From the NCBI RefSeq assembly GCF_016756315.1, contig NZ_AP024235.1, forward strand, positions 1,426,001 through 1,490,000: a stretch of DNA of 64,000 bases, given 5' to 3'. The position numbers and the translations under genes are program-made. Source of the stretch: Alteromonas sp. KC3. Lineage in GTDB: Bacteria > Pseudomonadota > Gammaproteobacteria > Enterobacterales > Alteromonadaceae. The notes under the pieces are model-generated. The model did not search any database. It worked only from the letters and a program-made list of their open reading frames with translations, and was not told the origin of the DNA. Shown here piece by piece: positions 1 through 9,277 of the stretch (position 1 is its first letter; the number at the start of each line of letters is the position of its first letter).

Positions 1-1
1 G

Positions 2-379
2 CTACTGCAACGGCAAGATGATCCCACTTTTTGGCAGTCGGTAACTGGCGCGTTAGAAGAGGGGGAGTTGCCAATTGAGACCGCATATCGTGAGGTAGCA
101 GAGGAAATTGGCATCGACGCTAAAGCGCATGGCTTTGTGGTCAATGACCATAAAAAGCAGAATCAATACGAAATCCGTAGTCGCTGGCTACATCGTTACC
201 CTCCCGGCACGATTTACAATACCGAGCATGTTTTTTCCCTTCAAATAGATAGTGAAATTCCGTTGGCGCTAACTGAACATTTACAGTACCAATGGGTGTC
301 TAAAGACGAAGCGCTAGATAGGCTTTGGTCGCCGTCAAACAAAGAAGCAGTATCTTTGTTTGTACCGAGTATGCGTTAA
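2..379 (+). CDS. nudB: Dihydroneopterin triphosphate diphosphatase (Nudix), 3' part
   Basis: The reading frame is open from the left edge of the window, so the true start lies upstream. A Nudix box is visible (GALEEGE, then REVAEEIG), the Mg2+-binding catalytic loop of pyrophosphohydrolases. The C-terminal part matches the size and layout of NudB, which removes pyrophosphate from dihydroneopterin triphosphate in folate synthesis. Its stop codon overlaps the ruvC start (TAATG), as expected for a coupled nudB-ruvC operon. The assignment to nudB rather than another Nudix enzyme rests mainly on this neighbourhood. Confidence 0.85.
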   Translation, partial: LLQRQDDPTFWQSVTGALEEGELPIETAYREVAEEIGIDAKAHGFVVNDHKKQNQYEIRSRWLHRYPPGTIYNTEHVFSLQIDSEIPLALTEHLQYQWVSKDEALDRLWSPSNKEAVSLFVPSMR

Positions 380-897
380 TGGTTATACTGGGTATAGATC
401 CAGGTTCTAGGATCACAGGCTACGGTTTAATTGCTCGTAAGCAAGGTAAATTAGTTTACGTTGCAAGTGGTTGTATTCGCGTTGGCACAGCCGAGTTACC
501 GGCACGACTAGCCAATATTTACACTGGAATTGGCGATATCATTCGTCAATACAACCCATCACAATTTGCTATTGAGCAGGTTTTTATGGCGAAAAACCCT
601 GACTCAGCGCTAAAACTCGGGCAAGCAAGAGGGGCAGCTATTGTTGCGGCAACGCAGGCAGCGCTTCCGGTGGCTGAGTACAGCGCCAGACAAATTAAAC
701 AAGCCGTGGTGGGCAAAGGCAGTGCCGATAAATCGCAAGTTCAGCACATGGTTAAGCATTTACTGAATTTAAGCGGTACTCCACAAGCTGATGCTGCCGA
801 TGCACTCGCCGTTGCGCTGTGTCATGCGCATACCGAGCAAAGCTTAATAAATATGGCTGGGCAAGCGCGCAAAACAGTGCGCGGACGCTTGCGTTAA
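379..897 (+). CDS. ruvC: Holliday junction resolvase RuvC
   Basis: This 172-residue endonuclease cuts Holliday junctions symmetrically in the RuvABC resolvasome. The protein begins [10 protein letters not shown]. All four acidic metal-binding residues of the family are present at the canonical positions: D7, E66 (FAIEQVF), D138 and D141 (ADAADALA). I placed the start at the ATG that overlaps the nudB stop; a longer frame from 325 would add 18 residues unlike the family. A 110 bp gap separates it from ruvA. I saw no clear LexA box in that gap. Confidence 0.97.
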   Translation: MVILGIDPGSRITGYGLIARKQGKLVYVASGCIRVGTAELPARLANIYTGIGDIIRQYNPSQFAIEQVFMAKNPDSALKLGQARGAAIVAATQAALPVAEYSARQIKQAVVGKGSADKSQVQHMVKHLLNLSGTPQADAADALAVALCHAHTEQSLINMAGQARKTVRGRLR

Positions 898-1007
898 TCT
901 TATTTTCCTAGAACCCGTCTTCACAATACTGGGGTGTAACTACGCGTAATGTCGCTCGACCGATAGTACGTAAAGCACCGAAAAATGAGTTTATAAAGAG
1001 ACAGCAC

Positions 1008-1628
1008 ATGATTGGACGAATTCGCGGTACGTTGGCTGAAAAACAGCCTCCAGAAATTCTTGTAGATGTGGCTGGCGTTGGTTATGAAATTCATATGCCG
1101 ATGACAAGCTTCTATCAATTGCCAGCAGTGGGCGAAGAAGTCATTGTTTACACACACTTTGTCGTGCGAGAAGACGCCCAATTGTTATTTGGCTTTGCTG
1201 ATAAGATGGAACGAGGCCTGTTTAGAGAGTTAATTAAGGCCAATGGCGTTGGACCAAAGCTGGGTTTGGCAATTCTGTCGGGTATGTCTGCATCACAATT
1301 TTTAGCGAGTGTACAAAACGAAGATGTTTCGGCACTGGTTAGTTTACCAGGTATAGGTAAGAAAACGGCAGAACGATTAGTGGTTGAACTGAAAGACAGG
1401 CTGGCCAAATTTGGCAAAGCGCAGAGTATTGCCGTGCCTCCCCCCAGTGGTGATTTATTGTCTGCGAATACCATCGTTGCAGTCAATGATGCTAGAGAAG
1501 AAGCACAAAGTGCATTAATTGCATTAGGCTATAAGCCTGCACAGGCAAGTAAATTGGTCGATAGTGTGTACAATGATGGTATGGAAAGCGAAGCGCTTAT
1601 TCGCGAGGCGCTCAAAGCAGCCCTTTAA
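1008..1628 (+). CDS. ruvA: Holliday junction branch migration protein RuvA
   Basis: RuvA (206 residues) forms the tetramer that holds the four-way junction and recruits RuvB. The N-terminal OB fold starts MIGRIRGTL. Two helix-hairpin-helix motifs follow at about residues 70-130 ([13 protein letters not shown] and [16 protein letters not shown]). A linker then leads to the C-terminal RuvB-binding three-helix domain ([17 protein letters not shown]). Length and domain order are normal for the family. ruvB follows 69 bp downstream on the same strand. Confidence 0.97.
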   Translation: MIGRIRGTLAEKQPPEILVDVAGVGYEIHMPMTSFYQLPAVGEEVIVYTHFVVREDAQLLFGFADKMERGLFRELIKANGVGPKLGLAILSGMSASQFLASVQNEDVSALVSLPGIGKKTAERLVVELKDRLAKFGKAQSIAVPPPSGDLLSANTIVAVNDAREEAQSALIALGYKPAQASKLVDSVYNDGMESEALIREALKAAL

Positions 1629-1697
1629 CGCATAGTACAAAAGTGTGCTAGCTGGTGATATGCAGTTGCACAAAGTATTGTTTTAAGTAGATATATT

Positions 1698-2702
1698 ATG
1701 ATTGAAGCAGACAGACTGATTACGCCAGATGCAAATACGGAAGACGAGGTAATCGACCGCGCTATTCGCCCCAAAATGTTAGCGGATTACACGGGGCAGC
1801 CTCACGTGTGCGAGCAAATGGAGATTTTTATTCAGGCTGCCCGTAATCGCGATGATGCGCTAGACCACTTGCTTATCTTTGGCCCTCCTGGTCTGGGTAA
1901 GACAACACTCGCTAATATTGTTGCCAATGAAATGGGCGTTAATATTAAAACCACATCAGGCCCGGTATTGGAAAAAGCGGGTGACTTGGCAGCATTGCTG
2001 ACCAACCTTGAGCGCAACGATGTGTTGTTTATTGATGAAATTCATCGTTTAAGCCCTGTCGTGGAAGAAATTCTCTACCCTGCTATGGAAGACTATCAAC
2101 TGGACATAATGATAGGCGAAGGGCCCGCTGCCCGTTCGATAAAGCTTGATTTACCGCCTTTTACGCTAATTGGTGCAACAACCCGAGCAGGCTCACTCAC
2201 ATCACCGTTACGCGACAGGTTTGGTATTGTACAACGACTAGAGTTTTACTCCGTAAAAGATCTCACAAGCATTGTGGCTCGCAGTGCCAGTTTTCTGAAT
2301 CTTGATATGAGTGAAGACGGCGCACAAGAGGTAGCGCGTCGCTCTAGAGGTACGCCTCGAATTGCTAATAGACTTTTGCGTCGTGTACGTGATTACGCTG
2401 AAATAAAAGCTGACGGAACGGTAGGCGCTGACATTGCAGCGAAAGCATTGGATATGCTTGATGTAGATAAAGAGGGCTTCGACTACATGGACCGTAAGTT
2501 GCTTACTGCTATTATCGAGAAATTTGATGGTGGTCCAGTGGGGCTTGATAATCTAGCGGCAGCAATTGGCGAGGAAAAAGAAACGATAGAAGATGTGATC
2601 GAGCCGTTTCTTATTCAGCAAGGCTTCTTACAACGCACTCCGCGCGGACGTATCGTGTCTAACCGCGCCTACCTACACTTTGGTTTTACGCCATCAAAAT
2701 AA
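1698..2702 (+). CDS. ruvB: Holliday junction branch migration ATPase RuvB
   Basis: RuvB (334 residues) is the hexameric AAA+ motor that pumps DNA through the RuvA-bound junction. Walker A is at residues 62-69 (GPPGLGKT), Walker B is [10 protein letters not shown] near residue 110, and sensor 1 is IGATTRAG. The C-terminal winged helix carries RTPRGR. Length is normal. It ends the nudB-ruvCAB cluster. The hairpin just downstream has its T-run on the opposite strand, so it serves the predicted minus-strand RNA better than ruvB. Confidence 0.98.
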   Translation: MIEADRLITPDANTEDEVIDRAIRPKMLADYTGQPHVCEQMEIFIQAARNRDDALDHLLIFGPPGLGKTTLANIVANEMGVNIKTTSGPVLEKAGDLAALLTNLERNDVLFIDEIHRLSPVVEEILYPAMEDYQLDIMIGEGPAARSIKLDLPPFTLIGATTRAGSLTSPLRDRFGIVQRLEFYSVKDLTSIVARSASFLNLDMSEDGAQEVARRSRGTPRIANRLLRRVRDYAEIKADGTVGADIAAKALDMLDVDKEGFDYMDRKLLTAIIEKFDGGPVGLDNLAAAIGEEKETIEDVIEPFLIQQGFLQRTPRGRIVSNRAYLHFGFTPSK

Positions 2703-2751
2703 ATAACGCAATGCTAGGCGAGTATGATGTTGCGTCTAGCGAGAAACAGGC

Positions 2752-2780
2752 AAAAAAAAAGCCCGCTCAGAGAGCGGGCT
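2752..2780 (-). terminator. Rho-independent terminator, minus strand
   Basis: Stem GCCCGCT/AGCGGGC (2761-2779) with a 5-base loop. Read on the minus strand it is followed by nine Ts (2752-2760). On the plus strand only TAAAAC follows, so it points away from ruvB. Confidence 0.8.
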
Positions 2781-2885
2781 AAAACAACAAGTGTTGAAGG
2801 AAATAAATCCAGGGAACTCATGTCTAACAGGAGAATGTCTCTTGCATGACCGTGCTTCGCACCATCACGCTCTGTATGACTGATG
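2752..2885 (-). ncRNA. Predicted small RNA with own promoter and terminator
   Basis: On the minus strand a -35 TTGTGG (2914-2919) and a perfect -10 TATAAT (2892-2897) are separated by 16 bp, giving a start near 2885. A 12 bp stem with a GAA loop follows (one G-G mismatch, two wobbles). After it comes a pyrimidine-rich stretch with TTCTCCTG, complementary to a Shine-Dalgarno sequence, then TTCCCTGGA. The RNA ends in a GC hairpin (2761-2779) and nine Ts. This is the layout of an Hfq-type base-pairing sRNA of about 134 nt. From memory, TTCCCTGGA also occurs in enterobacterial SdsR; I do not claim homology on nine bases. Confidence 0.6.
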
Positions 2886-2959
2886 CTGTGCATTATAGAG
2901 TGACCTGAAAAAACCACAATTGAGTAAAATTGTTCTTTCGCATTAAAAAAACTAATGTG

Positions 2960-2987
2960 TTAAAAGTATGTTTACCAATGGTATAAT
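2960..2987 (+). promoter_or_regulatory. Candidate sigma-70 promoter for ybgC-tol-pal
   Basis: A TATAAT at 2982-2987 is preceded by TTAAAA at 2960-2965 with a 16 bp spacer. It lies about 120 bp upstream of ybgC, leaving a leader of roughly 110 nt. It is about 45 bp from the oppositely oriented sRNA promoter, so the two starts are divergent. Confidence 0.45.
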
Positions 2988-3106
2988 TTTGATTAAAAGT
3001 CCGCTTTCATGGGCTTTGAGGGCTAAAGTGGTACTGCATTTTATCGTATTATCTAGGCCGTTTAACGGTAACTTGGATTAATAATTTTCTTGGTAAGGGA
3101 ATAGTT

Positions 3107-3505
3107 ATGCATCTACATCAGGTAAGAGTGTATTACGAAGACACCGACGCAGGTGGAATTGTGTACTACGCCAACTACCTAAAATTCATGGAGCGTGCGC
3201 GAACAGAGTGGTTACGCGGGCTTGGATTCGAACAAGACACATTAATGGAACAATCTGTCGCTTTTGTCGTCAAACGCGTTGAGATGCATAACTATGCGCC
3301 AGCGCGATTTAACCAACTGTTGAGTATTGAGTCTCACGTTGTAGAATTGAAAGGCGCTAGTATGACGTTTCAACAAATCATAAAAAATGAACAGGGCAGT
3401 AAATTGGTATCTGGAGATATTCAAGTTGCCTGTGTCGATTTGGCGACCATGAAGCCAAAACGACTACCACGTACTTTGTTAGGGGAAATTTCGCGTGTCA
3501 TCTGA
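3107..3505 (+). CDS. ybgC: Acyl-CoA thioesterase YbgC
   Basis: This 132-residue single hot-dog-fold thioesterase is the first gene of the Tol-Pal operon. The catalytic segment [19 protein letters not shown] near residue 10 contains the Asp of the 4-hydroxybenzoyl-CoA thioesterase-like family. E. coli YbgC acts on acyl-CoA/ACP and associates with phospholipid synthesis enzymes. Its stop overlaps the tolQ start by 11 bp, which indicates translational coupling. Confidence 0.95.
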   Translation: MHLHQVRVYYEDTDAGGIVYYANYLKFMERARTEWLRGLGFEQDTLMEQSVAFVVKRVEMHNYAPARFNQLLSIESHVVELKGASMTFQQIIKNEQGSKLVSGDIQVACVDLATMKPKRLPRTLLGEISRVI

Positions 3506-4184
3506 TCTTACATTTATTGGCTTGTTTCTACAGGCAAGTTTTATTGTTCAACTGGTAATGTTGTTACTACTGAGCGTGTCTGTTGCATCATGGACATTCA
3601 TCTTTCAGCGCAGCAAAGCGCTGTCGGCAGCGCGCACAGAGATGCGCCAGTTTGAAGATAAGTTCTGGTCGGGTGCCGATCTCAATCGTCTTTATCAAGA
3701 GTTATCTGCTCGAACTAACCTAACTGGAATGGCGAGTATATTCTGTGCAGGTTTTAAAGAGTTCGTTCGCTTGCGTAAATCTAATACCGCGACCAATGGT
3801 ATTGTGGATGGCACATACCGCGCTATGCGTGTGTCTATGTCACGTCAAGTTGAAGAGCTTGAAAGCCGCTTACCCTTCCTTGCGACAGCAGGCTCAATTA
3901 GCCCTTACATCGGACTATTTGGAACCGTGTGGGGCATTATGAATGCTTTTATTGCGCTAGGTGAAGTACAGCAAGCAACGTTAGCAATGGTTGCACCGGG
4001 TATTGCCGAAGCGCTTATTGCCACTGCAATCGGTCTATTTGCGGCTATTCCTGCGGTTATAGCGTACAACCGTTTTAGTCACCAAGTAGAGAAGCTTGAA
4101 AATAGCTATGGAAACTTTATGGAAGAATTCTCAGCCATTCTTCATCGCCAAGCGGTTGCTGCGCAAGCACAACAACAAGCCTAA
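3495..4184 (+). CDS. tolQ: Tol-Pal system inner-membrane protein TolQ
   Basis: TolQ (229 residues) is the MotA/ExbB-type proton-channel subunit that with TolR energises TolA during outer-membrane constriction. Three membrane segments are visible: residues about 15-35, then a long cytoplasmic loop, then 135-160 and 170-195 ([32 protein letters not shown]). It starts at a GTG inside the end of ybgC. Length is normal. Confidence 0.97.
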   Translation: MSSDLTFIGLFLQASFIVQLVMLLLLSVSVASWTFIFQRSKALSAARTEMRQFEDKFWSGADLNRLYQELSARTNLTGMASIFCAGFKEFVRLRKSNTATNGIVDGTYRAMRVSMSRQVEELESRLPFLATAGSISPYIGLFGTVWGIMNAFIALGEVQQATLAMVAPGIAEALIATAIGLFAAIPAVIAYNRFSHQVEKLENSYGNFMEEFSAILHRQAVAAQAQQQA

Positions 4185-4214
4185 GCGTCTACATCACGAA
4201 GCGGAGGACTTGTT

Positions 4215-4634
4215 ATGTACGTAAGAAAACGTCGCCGACCGGTATCTGAAATTAATGTTGTGCCATACATCGACGTGATGCTGGTGCTGCTTATTATCTT
4301 TATGGTAACGGCTCCCCTTATCTCTCAAGGGGTTAAAGTAGACTTGCCGAAAGCGAGTGCTAACCCTATTGAGCAAGACGATAACCCACCTATTATTGCG
4401 TCAGTAGACGTAAAGGGGCGCTATTTCTTGAATGTCGGTAATGATCAAGAGTCACCAATTAGTAAAGATGAGTTGGGTGCAATTGTGAAAGCGCAACTAA
4501 CCAAAGAGCCAAATACGCCTGTGGTTGTTAAAGGCGATGGTCAAGTGGCCTACAATGAAGTCATTCAGCTCATGGTTCTTTTGCAACAAGCCGGTGTGCC
4601 CTCAGTAGGCCTAATGACTGATCCGGTCGAGTAA
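4215..4634 (+). CDS. tolR: Tol-Pal system protein TolR
   Basis: TolR (139 residues) is an ExbD-type subunit with one N-terminal membrane helix. That helix carries the protonatable Asp (VVPYIDVMLVLLIIFMV, around residue 24) and is followed by a periplasmic domain. A GAGGA ribosome-binding site lies 7 bases before the ATG. It works with TolQ as the proton-driven stator complex. Confidence 0.97.
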   Translation: MYVRKRRRPVSEINVVPYIDVMLVLLIIFMVTAPLISQGVKVDLPKASANPIEQDDNPPIIASVDVKGRYFLNVGNDQESPISKDELGAIVKAQLTKEPNTPVVVKGDGQVAYNEVIQLMVLLQQAGVPSVGLMTDPVE

Positions 4635-4641
4635 CCAGGAG

Positions 4642-5472
4642 ATGGCGAAGCCTGAAATGTCGACAACGACAGTTAAAAAAAACTCGAGCAAGATAAGCCC
4701 TGAACAACTTGGTTTGTACAAGTCATTGGGCTTGCATGCTGTTATGGCGGCACTGTTGCTAATTAGCGTCAGTTTTTCGCCTGATCCATTACCCAGCCTT
4801 CCAAATAATGCGCCGGTTATTGAAGCTACGTTTATTGATGCTCAAGCCATTGCGGATCAAAAGCGTGCGCAAGCACAGGCAGAGGCGCAAGCTCGCGCCG
4901 AAGAACAAGAGCGCCAACGAAAAGCACAAGCAGCGGCTGAGAAAAAACGCCAGCAAGCCCTTGCTGCAAAGCGTGCAAGGGAGAAACGAGAAGCTGAAGC
5001 TGCAGAAGCAAAACGCCAGAAAGAACTCGAACGACTTGCTGCACAGAAAGAGCAAGAGCGTAAAGAGCGTGAGGCGCAAGCAAAGGCGGAGGCTGAACGA
5101 AAGAAAAAAGAAGCCGCTGAGCGCGCAGAAATGGAAAGGATAATGCAAGAGCAATTAGCACAGGAGCGTGCTGCGCAGCAAGAGAGGCGCAGAAAGCAGG
5201 TGCTAACTGAAGTTGAGCGATATACTGCACTTATCCAACAAACTATTAAACGCAATTTATATTCGGATGATAGTTTTGAAGGCAAAACATGCCGATTGAA
5301 TATCCGGCTAGCGACAACAGGATTTGTGACGAGCATTCGGGTACTAGGTGGTAATGAGGCCTTGTGTCGAGCCGCTGAAACAGCGGTACGACGTGCAGAG
5401 AAATTGCCAGTGTCAGAAGCGCCGGATGTGTACGAACAACTTAAAGACATTACGTTAAAAGTGGAATTATAG
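4642..5472 (+). CDS. tolA: Tol-Pal system protein TolA
   Basis: TolA (276 residues) spans the periplasm, linking TolQR to Pal/TolB. There is a short cytoplasmic N-terminus, one membrane helix near residues 28-46, and a long Ala/Lys/Glu/Arg-rich helical domain (about 65-190). The globular C-terminal domain contains two cysteines (KTCRLNI, EALCRAA). It is shorter than the 421-residue E. coli protein because of the helical region. The AGGAG at 4637-4641 directly abuts the first ATG, which is too close for good initiation. An ATG at 4657 is an alternative start. Confidence 0.93.
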   Translation: MAKPEMSTTTVKKNSSKISPEQLGLYKSLGLHAVMAALLLISVSFSPDPLPSLPNNAPVIEATFIDAQAIADQKRAQAQAEAQARAEEQERQRKAQAAAEKKRQQALAAKRAREKREAEAAEAKRQKELERLAAQKEQERKEREAQAKAEAERKKKEAAERAEMERIMQEQLAQERAAQQERRRKQVLTEVERYTALIQQTIKRNLYSDDSFEGKTCRLNIRLATTGFVTSIRVLGGNEALCRAAETAVRRAEKLPVSEAPDVYEQLKDITLKVEL

Positions 5473-5476
5473 TGGT

Positions 5477-6832
5477 ATGAAAAAATTAGGATTATGGATA
5501 GCGCTTATTACCGTGGCTTTCAGTGCCAAAGTATTTGCTTCCTTAGAAATTGTGATTACCGAAGGTGTCGACAGTGCACGCCCTATCGGTGTTGTACCAT
5601 TTAAATGGAAAGGGCAGGGCGCCATGCCTGGTGACATCTCGAAAGTGATTATGGCTGACCTGATGCGCAGTGGTAAATTTAACCCTGTAGCGGTTGATAA
5701 AATGCCACAGTACCCTGAAACCGCTGATGAGGTAAGCTACACCGCGTGGGCAACGCTGGGTGTCGATACTGTGTTAGTGGGGAGTATTGAAGAGCAGGGT
5801 GCAAATCGATATTTGGTAACCTATCAATTAATAGACATATTGAAAGGCCAGCTTGATGGCGGCCAGTCAAAAGTACTTAAAGATGGTGTATTGGTTACCA
5901 GCAATGACCATGTAATTGTGGCGCGCCAAGCTGCGATTAACGGTAATGACTTTCGTCAGTACGCACACCGCATTAGCGATATTGTTTATGAAAAACTAAC
6001 AGGCGTGCGCGGAGCGTTTCTTACCAAAATCGCCTATGTGATCGTGCGCGACAGAGACACAGTAGAAAAACCATATCAGTTGGTGATTGCCGATTATGAC
6101 GGCGAGAACGAAACTCGATTGCTATCGTCGCCTGAGCCGTTGATGTCGCCTGTATGGTCTCCTGACGGTGAAAGGCTTGCATACGTTAGCTTTGAAAATC
6201 GCCGTCCGCAGATATACATTCAAAACATCTATACCAGTGAGCGTGAGCGTATTACGGACTTCCCTGGAATAAACAGTAGTCCAGTGTTTTCACCAGATGG
6301 CAAGCAACTTGCAATGGTTCTGTCGAAAGATGGTAATCCAGAGCTGTATGTGATGGATCTGGCGACCAAAAACTTGCGCCGTATCACCCGTAATAGAGCG
6401 ATTGATACAGAGCCTTCATGGCTTCCAGACGGCAGTGGTTTAATATTTAGCTCTGAACGGGGTGGTAAACCCCAGATATATAGCGTAAATTTAAATTCTG
6501 GGAAAGTAAGGCGAGTTACCTTTGTAGGTGAACAGAACCTTGGCGGTACAATTTCTCCAGACGGCAAGCAGATGATTATGGTTAACCAGACAAATGGTAA
6601 CTATCATATTGCTAAGCAGTCTTTAGATGGCGGTTCACCACAAGTACTGACACGGACGTACTTAGATGAGTCACCAAGTGTAGCGCCGAATGGAAGCATG
6701 ATAATATATAGCACCCTGCATGAAGGCACCCAAGTGTTGTCACTGGTATCTCTTGATGGGCGCTTTAAAGCTAGGTTACCAGCAGCCAATGGGCAAGTTA
6801 AATCGCCGAGTTGGTCACCATTTTTGTTCTAA
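5477..6832 (+). CDS. tolB: Tol-Pal system beta-propeller protein TolB
   Basis: TolB (451 residues) is periplasmic and binds Pal and TolA. An N-terminal signal peptide (ending near VFA-S) is followed by a mixed alpha/beta domain. Five beta-propeller repeats follow with the PD40 pattern, for example [46 protein letters not shown] and [14 protein letters not shown]. Length matches the family. It sits 4 bp after tolA. Confidence 0.96.
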   Translation: MKKLGLWIALITVAFSAKVFASLEIVITEGVDSARPIGVVPFKWKGQGAMPGDISKVIMADLMRSGKFNPVAVDKMPQYPETADEVSYTAWATLGVDTVLVGSIEEQGANRYLVTYQLIDILKGQLDGGQSKVLKDGVLVTSNDHVIVARQAAINGNDFRQYAHRISDIVYEKLTGVRGAFLTKIAYVIVRDRDTVEKPYQLVIADYDGENETRLLSSPEPLMSPVWSPDGERLAYVSFENRRPQIYIQNIYTSERERITDFPGINSSPVFSPDGKQLAMVLSKDGNPELYVMDLATKNLRRITRNRAIDTEPSWLPDGSGLIFSSERGGKPQIYSVNLNSGKVRRVTFVGEQNLGGTISPDGKQMIMVNQTNGNYHIAKQSLDGGSPQVLTRTYLDESPSVAPNGSMIIYSTLHEGTQVLSLVSLDGRFKARLPAANGQVKSPSWSPFLF

Positions 6833-6872
6833 CAATTTAACGACTAAACAATAAAATTTAAGGATTAGTAGG

Positions 6873-7439
6873 ATGCAAATGAATAAAGTGATGAAAAGCT
6901 TCATTATCGCCTTGCCAGTAGTGACAATGATGGCATGTTCGTCAGGCCCTAGCGAAGAAGAGTTAGCAGCAGAACGCAACCGTCTTGCACAAGAGCAAGC
7001 AGCAGCCGAAGCAGAAGCACGTGAAGCAGAAGCTCAGCGCGTTGAAGCTGAAGCCGCTCAGCGCATGAAGCGTCAAGAAGAGATGGTTCAACAAGAAATG
7101 GAAGCGTTGAAAAACGAACAGACCGTTTACTTTGACTTCGACCGTTCAAGCATTAAGCCTGAATTCCAACGTATTCTTGACAAGCACGCTGCATTCTTGG
7201 TGAAAAACCCAAGCATGAAAGTAACTATCGAAGGTCACACTGACAGCCGTGGTACGCCTGAGTACAACATTGCACTGGGTGAGCGTCGTGCTCAATCTGT
7301 TGAAACTTATCTGCTTAACGCAGGCGTAAGCAGCAGCCAAGTATCTGTTGTATCTTACGGTGAAGAAAAGCCAGCTGTGATGGGTTCTACTGAGTATGCA
7401 TTTGCTCAAAACCGTCGCGGAGTGGTTGTATACCGCTAA
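6873..7439 (+). CDS. pal: Peptidoglycan-associated lipoprotein Pal
   Basis: Pal (188 residues) is an outer-membrane lipoprotein that anchors the outer membrane to peptidoglycan. A signal peptide ends at the lipobox MMAC. Next comes an Ala/Glu/Arg-rich coil (about residues 28-75) that is longer than in E. coli Pal. The OmpA-like domain follows (IEGHTDSRGTPEYN, ALGERRAQSV) with the Asp and Arg that bind diaminopimelate. AAGGA lies 8 bases before the ATG. The stop overlaps the cpoB start. Confidence 0.95.
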   Translation: MQMNKVMKSFIIALPVVTMMACSSGPSEEELAAERNRLAQEQAAAEAEAREAEAQRVEAEAAQRMKRQEEMVQQEMEALKNEQTVYFDFDRSSIKPEFQRILDKHAAFLVKNPSMKVTIEGHTDSRGTPEYNIALGERRAQSVETYLLNAGVSSSQVSVVSYGEEKPAVMGSTEYAFAQNRRGVVVYR

Positions 7440-8230
7440 TGATTATTCTAGCGAATAAAACATTAAAACTGGGCGTCACGTTAAGTGCCGCCCTTGCTGT
7501 TTCTACTGCATTTGCACAGGCCCCTGTGGTTAACGCTAATGGCGGCGGTGAACTAGAACAGCGTATAGCAGTACTGGAACGCATAGTAAAAAGTCGTACT
7601 GAAATGCAACATCGCTTGCAAACTCAGTTAGACAACATGCAGATGGAAGTTGACCAGCTGCGTGGTGCTGTTGAAGTGAATACCAATGAACTTCAAAAAG
7701 TGTTGGAACGTCAGCGTGAACTGTATCTAGAAATAGACAAGCGTGTAGAGGCGTTAAAGCAGGGTGGAGCGCTACAAGGTAATGCAATGCCAAGCGCGGA
7801 TGTAGAAACCCCAATTTCAAGCACACCTGCTGTAACCACACCACAAGCGCCACAAGCAGGTGAGGATGAAGCGTACGAAAATGCGGTGAATCTTATTCTG
7901 AAGTCGCGTGAGTACGACAAAGCCATTCCTGCATTTCAGTCGTTTATTCAGCGCTTTCCTAATAGCAGTTACGCACCAAATGCGCACTACTGGCTAGGGC
8001 AGTTGTTGTTTAATCAACAAAATTGGAGTGAAGCGAGTGAACAATTTAATATTGTTGCTAATCGTTTCTCAGATTCTGCAAAACGACCCGATGCATTGCT
8101 TAAGCTTGGTGTGATTGCAGAACGTACAGGAGACGCTTCTTCGGCTCGCCAATTACTGCAACAAGTTATCAATGAATATCCAAATTCCTCGGCAAAACGC
8201 CTAGCAGAATCTCGATTAAATAACTTGTAG
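7439..8230 (+). CDS. cpoB: Cell division coordinator CpoB (YbgF)
   Basis: This 263-residue periplasmic protein coordinates Tol-driven constriction with septal peptidoglycan synthesis in E. coli. A signal peptide ends at AFAQA. A coiled coil (about residues 40-100, repeated Glu/Leu/Gln heptads) forms the trimer. A Pro/Thr/Gln linker leads to TPR repeats, for example YAPNAHYWLGQLLFNQQNW. The ATG overlaps the pal stop (TAATG). It closes the operon and is followed by a strong terminator. Confidence 0.93.
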   Translation: MIILANKTLKLGVTLSAALAVSTAFAQAPVVNANGGGELEQRIAVLERIVKSRTEMQHRLQTQLDNMQMEVDQLRGAVEVNTNELQKVLERQRELYLEIDKRVEALKQGGALQGNAMPSADVETPISSTPAVTTPQAPQAGEDEAYENAVNLILKSREYDKAIPAFQSFIQRFPNSSYAPNAHYWLGQLLFNQQNWSEASEQFNIVANRFSDSAKRPDALLKLGVIAERTGDASSARQLLQQVINEYPNSSAKRLAESRLNNL

Positions 8231-8235
8231 TGAAC

Positions 8236-8262
8236 AAAGCCTCTTTTAAAGAGGCTTTTTTG
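8236..8262 (+). terminator. Rho-independent terminator of the tol-pal operon
   Basis: A perfect inverted repeat AAAGCCTCTTT/AAAGAGGCTTT is followed by a T-run, 5 bp after the cpoB stop. Confidence 0.9.
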
Positions 8263-8453
8263 TGTCTTTCTGAAAATAAATTTTTATAAAATGAGAGACA
8301 GACTGCACAATTCTTCTGCACTTATTTTTGTGTGCTCACGTACAAAATCTACTAAACTCAATATCCATTGGTATAAATACCCAGCGAATTGTTTTCATTT
8401 TGACCGTTTAGTCGTAATTTGACAGAAAAATGAAAATAAAAGGACGTTATGGG

Positions 8454-8481
8454 TTGCGTCAGAAAAAAATCTGAGTATTAT
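8454..8481 (+). promoter_or_regulatory. Promoter of the tRNA-Lys array
   Basis: -35 TTGCGT (8454-8459), 16 bp spacer, -10 TATTAT (8476-8481), then a GC-rich discriminator GCCGCCG, the hallmark of stringently controlled stable-RNA promoters. It lies about 40 bp before the first tRNA. Confidence 0.7.
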
Positions 8482-8522
8482 ATGCCGCCGTTGCCAAGAC
8501 ACAGGCAACAACAGGAAAGAAA

Positions 8523-8598
8523 GGGTCGTTAGCTCAGTTGGTAGAGCAGTTGACTTTTAATCAATTGGTCGCTGGTTCGAATCCAGCACGACCCACCA
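8523..8598 (+). tRNA. tRNA-Lys(TTT), copy 1
   Basis: 76 nt including encoded CCA. Acceptor GGGTCGT pairs with ACGACCC; the anticodon loop is CTTTTAA, and the T-loop is GGTTCGAATCC. Confidence 0.97.
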
Positions 8599-8622
8599 CT
8601 TTCTCTCCTAGCATCAAATGAT

Positions 8623-8698
8623 GGGTCGTTAGCTCAGTTGGTAGAGCAGTTGACTTTTAATCAATTGGTCGCTGGTTCGAATCCAGCACGACCCACCA
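8623..8698 (+). tRNA. tRNA-Lys(TTT), copy 2
   Basis: Identical by eye to copy 1, starting 100 bp after it. CCA is encoded. Confidence 0.97.
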
Positions 8699-8736
8699 TC
8701 ATTTGAAATGCGCAACACATCTTAGTGTCACTTGAT

Positions 8737-8812
8737 GGGTCGTTAGCTCAGTTGGTAGAGCAGTTGACTTTTAATCAATTGGTCGCTGGTTCGAATCCAG
8801 CACGACCCACCA
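8737..8812 (+). tRNA. tRNA-Lys(TTT), copy 3
   Basis: Identical by eye to copies 1 and 2, starting 114 bp after copy 2. Its last 19 bases begin the first copy of the 133 bp repeat that follows. Confidence 0.97.
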
Positions 8813-8926
8813 TCAAGCTAAACACCAAATACTCCACAACACACAAAACATCCTTCAACGTAAAATTAGGATTTGAACCAGCGAAGCTGGTCGACAAAAC
8901 TCGCGCAGCGATTTTGAACGTGCTTT
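8794..8926 (+). repeat. 133 bp direct repeat, copy A (includes tRNA-Lys 3' end)
   Basis: Repeats at 8963-9095 with only about four mismatches by eye. It starts at AATCCAGCACGACCCACCA inside tRNA-Lys copy 3 and contains the small palindrome ACCAGCGAAGCTGGT. Confidence 0.9.
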
Positions 8927-8962
8927 AGCACGGCCCGAAGGGCGAGGAACGCAGTGACGAGT

Positions 8963-8981
8963 AATCCAGCACGACCCACCA
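8963..8981 (+). pseudogene. 3' remnant of a fourth tRNA-Lys
   Basis: Nineteen bases identical to the tRNA-Lys 3' end, including the acceptor strand and CCA, with no 5' half, D-arm or anticodon arm upstream. Most simply it is a copy truncated by recombination between array members. Confidence 0.75.
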
Positions 8982-9095
8982 TCAAGCTAAAAACCAAATA
9001 ATCCCCAACACGCAAAACATCCTTCAACGTAAAATTAGGATTTGAACCAGCGAAGCTGGTCGACAAAACTCGCGCAGCGATTTTGAACGTGCTTT
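8963..9095 (+). repeat. 133 bp direct repeat, copy B
   Basis: Second copy, offset 169 bp from copy A. A 36 bp GC-rich spacer (8927-8962) separates the copies. Confidence 0.9.
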
Positions 9096-9239
9096 CACGT
9101 TTGCCCTTTGATCTTCTCTTCTTGTCCCCATGTACTTTATTTCAAGCACTTAGCAAAAGCGTTTAATAGTAAGCATGATTACGACTATTTTATTACGCTA
9201 TTGTTGTCTATGGAGTGTGTAATTTTTATGACAGTTGGG

Positions 9240-9245
9240 TATAAT
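9240..9245 (+). promoter_or_regulatory. Candidate -10 element of nadA
   Basis: TATAAT preceded by TTGGG, 33 bp before the nadA ATG. No convincing -35 at the standard distance. The rest of 9096-9239 shows nothing recognisable. Confidence 0.4.
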
Positions 9246-9277
9246 CCGCACCCTTGTCGCAACAGAGATGTAGGTTA

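Noticed and set aside
898..1007. Possible LexA box before ruvA
   Set aside because: E. coli ruvAB is SOS-controlled, but no CTGT-N8-ACAG match is visible here.
2714..2917. 67-codon minus-strand frame after ruvB
   Set aside because: It overlaps the predicted sRNA promoter and terminator hairpin and has no ribosome-binding site or recognisable protein features.
4789..5450. Several long minus- and plus-strand frames across tolA
   Set aside because: Shadows of the Ala/Lys/Glu-rich low-complexity coding sequence of tolA, which suppresses stop codons in other frames.
8725..8928. Open frame of 67 codons reading SLAQLVEQLTFNQLVAGSNPARPT
   Set aside because: It is the translation of tRNA-Lys copy 3 and the repeat after it, a classic false protein over tRNA genes.
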